IMG/VR virus record: IMGVR_UViG_3300005466_000039
Coordinates: 1 to 46,310 of that record
DNA: 46,310 bases
Strand: one strand, 5' to 3'
DNA from: a virus
Shown: positions 45,473 to 46,310 of the stretch, piece after piece
Layout: each line of letters begins with the position of its first letter
How positions within the stretch are numbered: the first letter of the stretch is position 1
Notes under the pieces: generated by a model
Told to the model about the DNA's origin: nothing
The model's input: the letters and a program-made list of their open reading frames with translations, nothing else
Database searches by the model: none
Made by a program: the position numbers and the translations under genes

Positions 45473-45953
45473 CGACGAGCCCCGCGAACTTGCTGCCCTT
45501 GTCGCCCGGTTCGACCTTCACGCGCGACCTGGCCGACGGCGTCATGCCGAACTCGGCAGCGAATTTGACCATGTCGAGCCGCGCGCGGCGGGCAACACCG
45601 ACAAGCGGGTGTTGGATCAGCGCGCCGGACGGCGTCTCGGCCAACATTCCTAGCTTCTTGCCGGCGGGCGTGCGCGCATAGGCCTTCAGGCCCCGAGATG
45701 CCTGCGCCTCGATGCCGTAGGACTGGCAATAGGCGCCGAGAGCGCCGCGATCGATGTCGCTGAGCAGCCCGAGGAGCTCCAGCTGGCGGGCGATGCGGCG
45801 CCACTCACGTTTTCCGTCCGAATTCAGGTGTGTCGGCGGCGTCAGGCCCTCGGAAATCGGCGGCTTGGGCTCGTTCGGGTTGATCGCGCGCTTGCCGGGG
45901 TTGCCCTCGATCACACGCAGATGGTTCGGCTTCGGCTTCCTCCCCCGCGTCAC
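45453..45953 (-). CDS. terS: Terminase small subunit, P27 family
   Basis: 166 residues from GTG 45953, overlapping the HNH stop (GTGA). MTRGRKPKPNHLRVIEGNPG, then KRAINPNEPKPPISEGLTPP, LNSDGKREWRRIARQLELLG and LLSDIDRGALGAYCQSYGIE: the P27 pattern. It recognises the packaging site and positions the large subunit. Position between HNH and TerL is the usual one. Confidence 0.9.
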   Translation of the reverse strand: MTRGRKPKPNHLRVIEGNPGKRAINPNEPKPPISEGLTPPTHLNSDGKREWRRIARQLELLGLLSDIDRGALGAYCQSYGIEAQASRGLKAYARTPAGKKLGMLAETPSGALIQHPLVGVARRARLDMVKFAAEFGMTPSARSRVKVEPGDKGSKFAGLVGGKVRA

Positions 45954-46310
45954 GCAGCCCCCCGTTCGCTAATTTCGCGGGAATTCGCGCGATTGGGGGC
46001 CGCCGGTCCGGCGTCGAGAGGCCCCAGAGATTTCACCCCCCCGGGGGCGCGCTGCGTGCGCACTGCCGCCCCCTGCATGGTGGCAGCGTGCGCGTTGGCC
46101 GGATGCCTGGGGTCCACCGGCCAACCGTCCTCGTCCGTCCTGTCGCTGAAGCCACGCGTCTCCTCGCGCTGAGTGTAGATGTCGTGGCATGGCGCGCACG
46201 ACGACTCCCAGTTGTCGCTGTTGAAGAACAACGCCGCATCACCACGGTGCGGGATCTTGTGGTTGACCACGGTCGCAGCCGTGACCCTGTCCCGCAGCTG
46301 GCATGGGACG
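45950..46310 (-). CDS. HNH endonuclease, C-terminal part (runs off the right edge)
   Basis: Minus-strand frame from 46309 reads VPCQLRDRVTAATVVNHKIP, then HRGDAALFFNSDNWESSCAP, CHDIYTQREETRGF and later GWPVDPRHPANA, a classical terminase-associated HNH (Cys pair, VxNH, Cys-x-x-Cys). It continues into the 118-to-1 part at the left edge: base 1 starts a codon and 46310 ends one, so the missing gap is 1 + 3n bases. Alignment by eye with relatives suggests about 28. It stops 4 bases inside the terS start. Confidence 0.88.
   Translation of the reverse strand, partial: VPCQLRDRVTAATVVNHKIPHRGDAALFFNSDNWESSCAPCHDIYTQREETRGFSDRTDEDGWPVDPRHPANAHAATMQGAAVRTQRAPGGVKSLGPLDAGPAAPNRANSREISERGAA

Noticed and set aside
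1-46310. CRISPR array, insertion sequence or transposase
   Set aside because: No regularly spaced identical repeats, no transposase signature and no terminal inverted repeats with target duplication were seen on reading both strands.

Overview
The window is a nearly complete genome of a temperate, high-GC siphovirus (HK97-type head, lambda-like long tail) of an alphaproteobacterium. The host assignment is inference from GC content, the GTA-like tail tip genes and a 63-bp copy of a tRNA-Ser(GCU) 3' part. A Caulobacterales-type host is plausible but not proven. The two window ends carry the two halves of one HNH endonuclease gene (118 down to 1, then 46310 down to 45950, minus strand), so the sequence behaves as a circle or circularly permuted molecule. 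The frame across the join predicts about 28 missing bases. An uninterrupted attP lies inside the window, so this is the phage form and not an integrated prophage with flanks.

Layout. (1) Immunity region, 8.2-9.12 kb: a short XRE repressor and a membrane protein gene sit between two mirror-image operator/promoter clusters. Each strong promoter has the operator in its -35/-10 spacer. (2) Leftward early operon, 8.23 kb to 1: Cro-like protein, a 230-bp structured untranslated stretch, GapR-like protein, VRR-NUC nuclease, small protein, Cys-rich GP88-like protein, MT-A70 adenine methyltransferase, small protein, DnaB helicase, replication initiator with origin-like repeats inside the gene, two unknowns, a DnaA domain IV-like protein, then HNH. 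It continues around the circle into packaging, head and tail genes. (3) Rightward operon, 9.14-21.56 kb: many small overlapping genes, a RecE-like exonuclease, a likely annealing protein, a HerA-like ATPase, HNH, ASCH, PD-(D/E)XK and GIY-YIG proteins, a likely excisionase and a tyrosine integrase, followed by attP and four small genes. (4) A last rightward membrane gene and a bidirectional terminator at 22.06 kb. (5) Late region, minus strand, 45.95 down to 22.12 kb: TerS, TerL, portal, protease, capsid, connector genes, tail tube, frameshifted tail chaperone, tape measure, GTA-like tail tip, a 1506-residue tip/fibre protein, a secreted cysteine peptidase-like protein, and a lysis cassette (small membrane protein, muramidase, nested Rz/Rz1). 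A single plus-strand membrane gene with its own terminator (26.47-27.25 kb) is inserted in it.

Most genes overlap by ATGA, GTGA or TGATG, so translation is widely coupled. I used these overlaps to choose many starts. Function calls rest on motifs and gene order read by eye; no database search was run.
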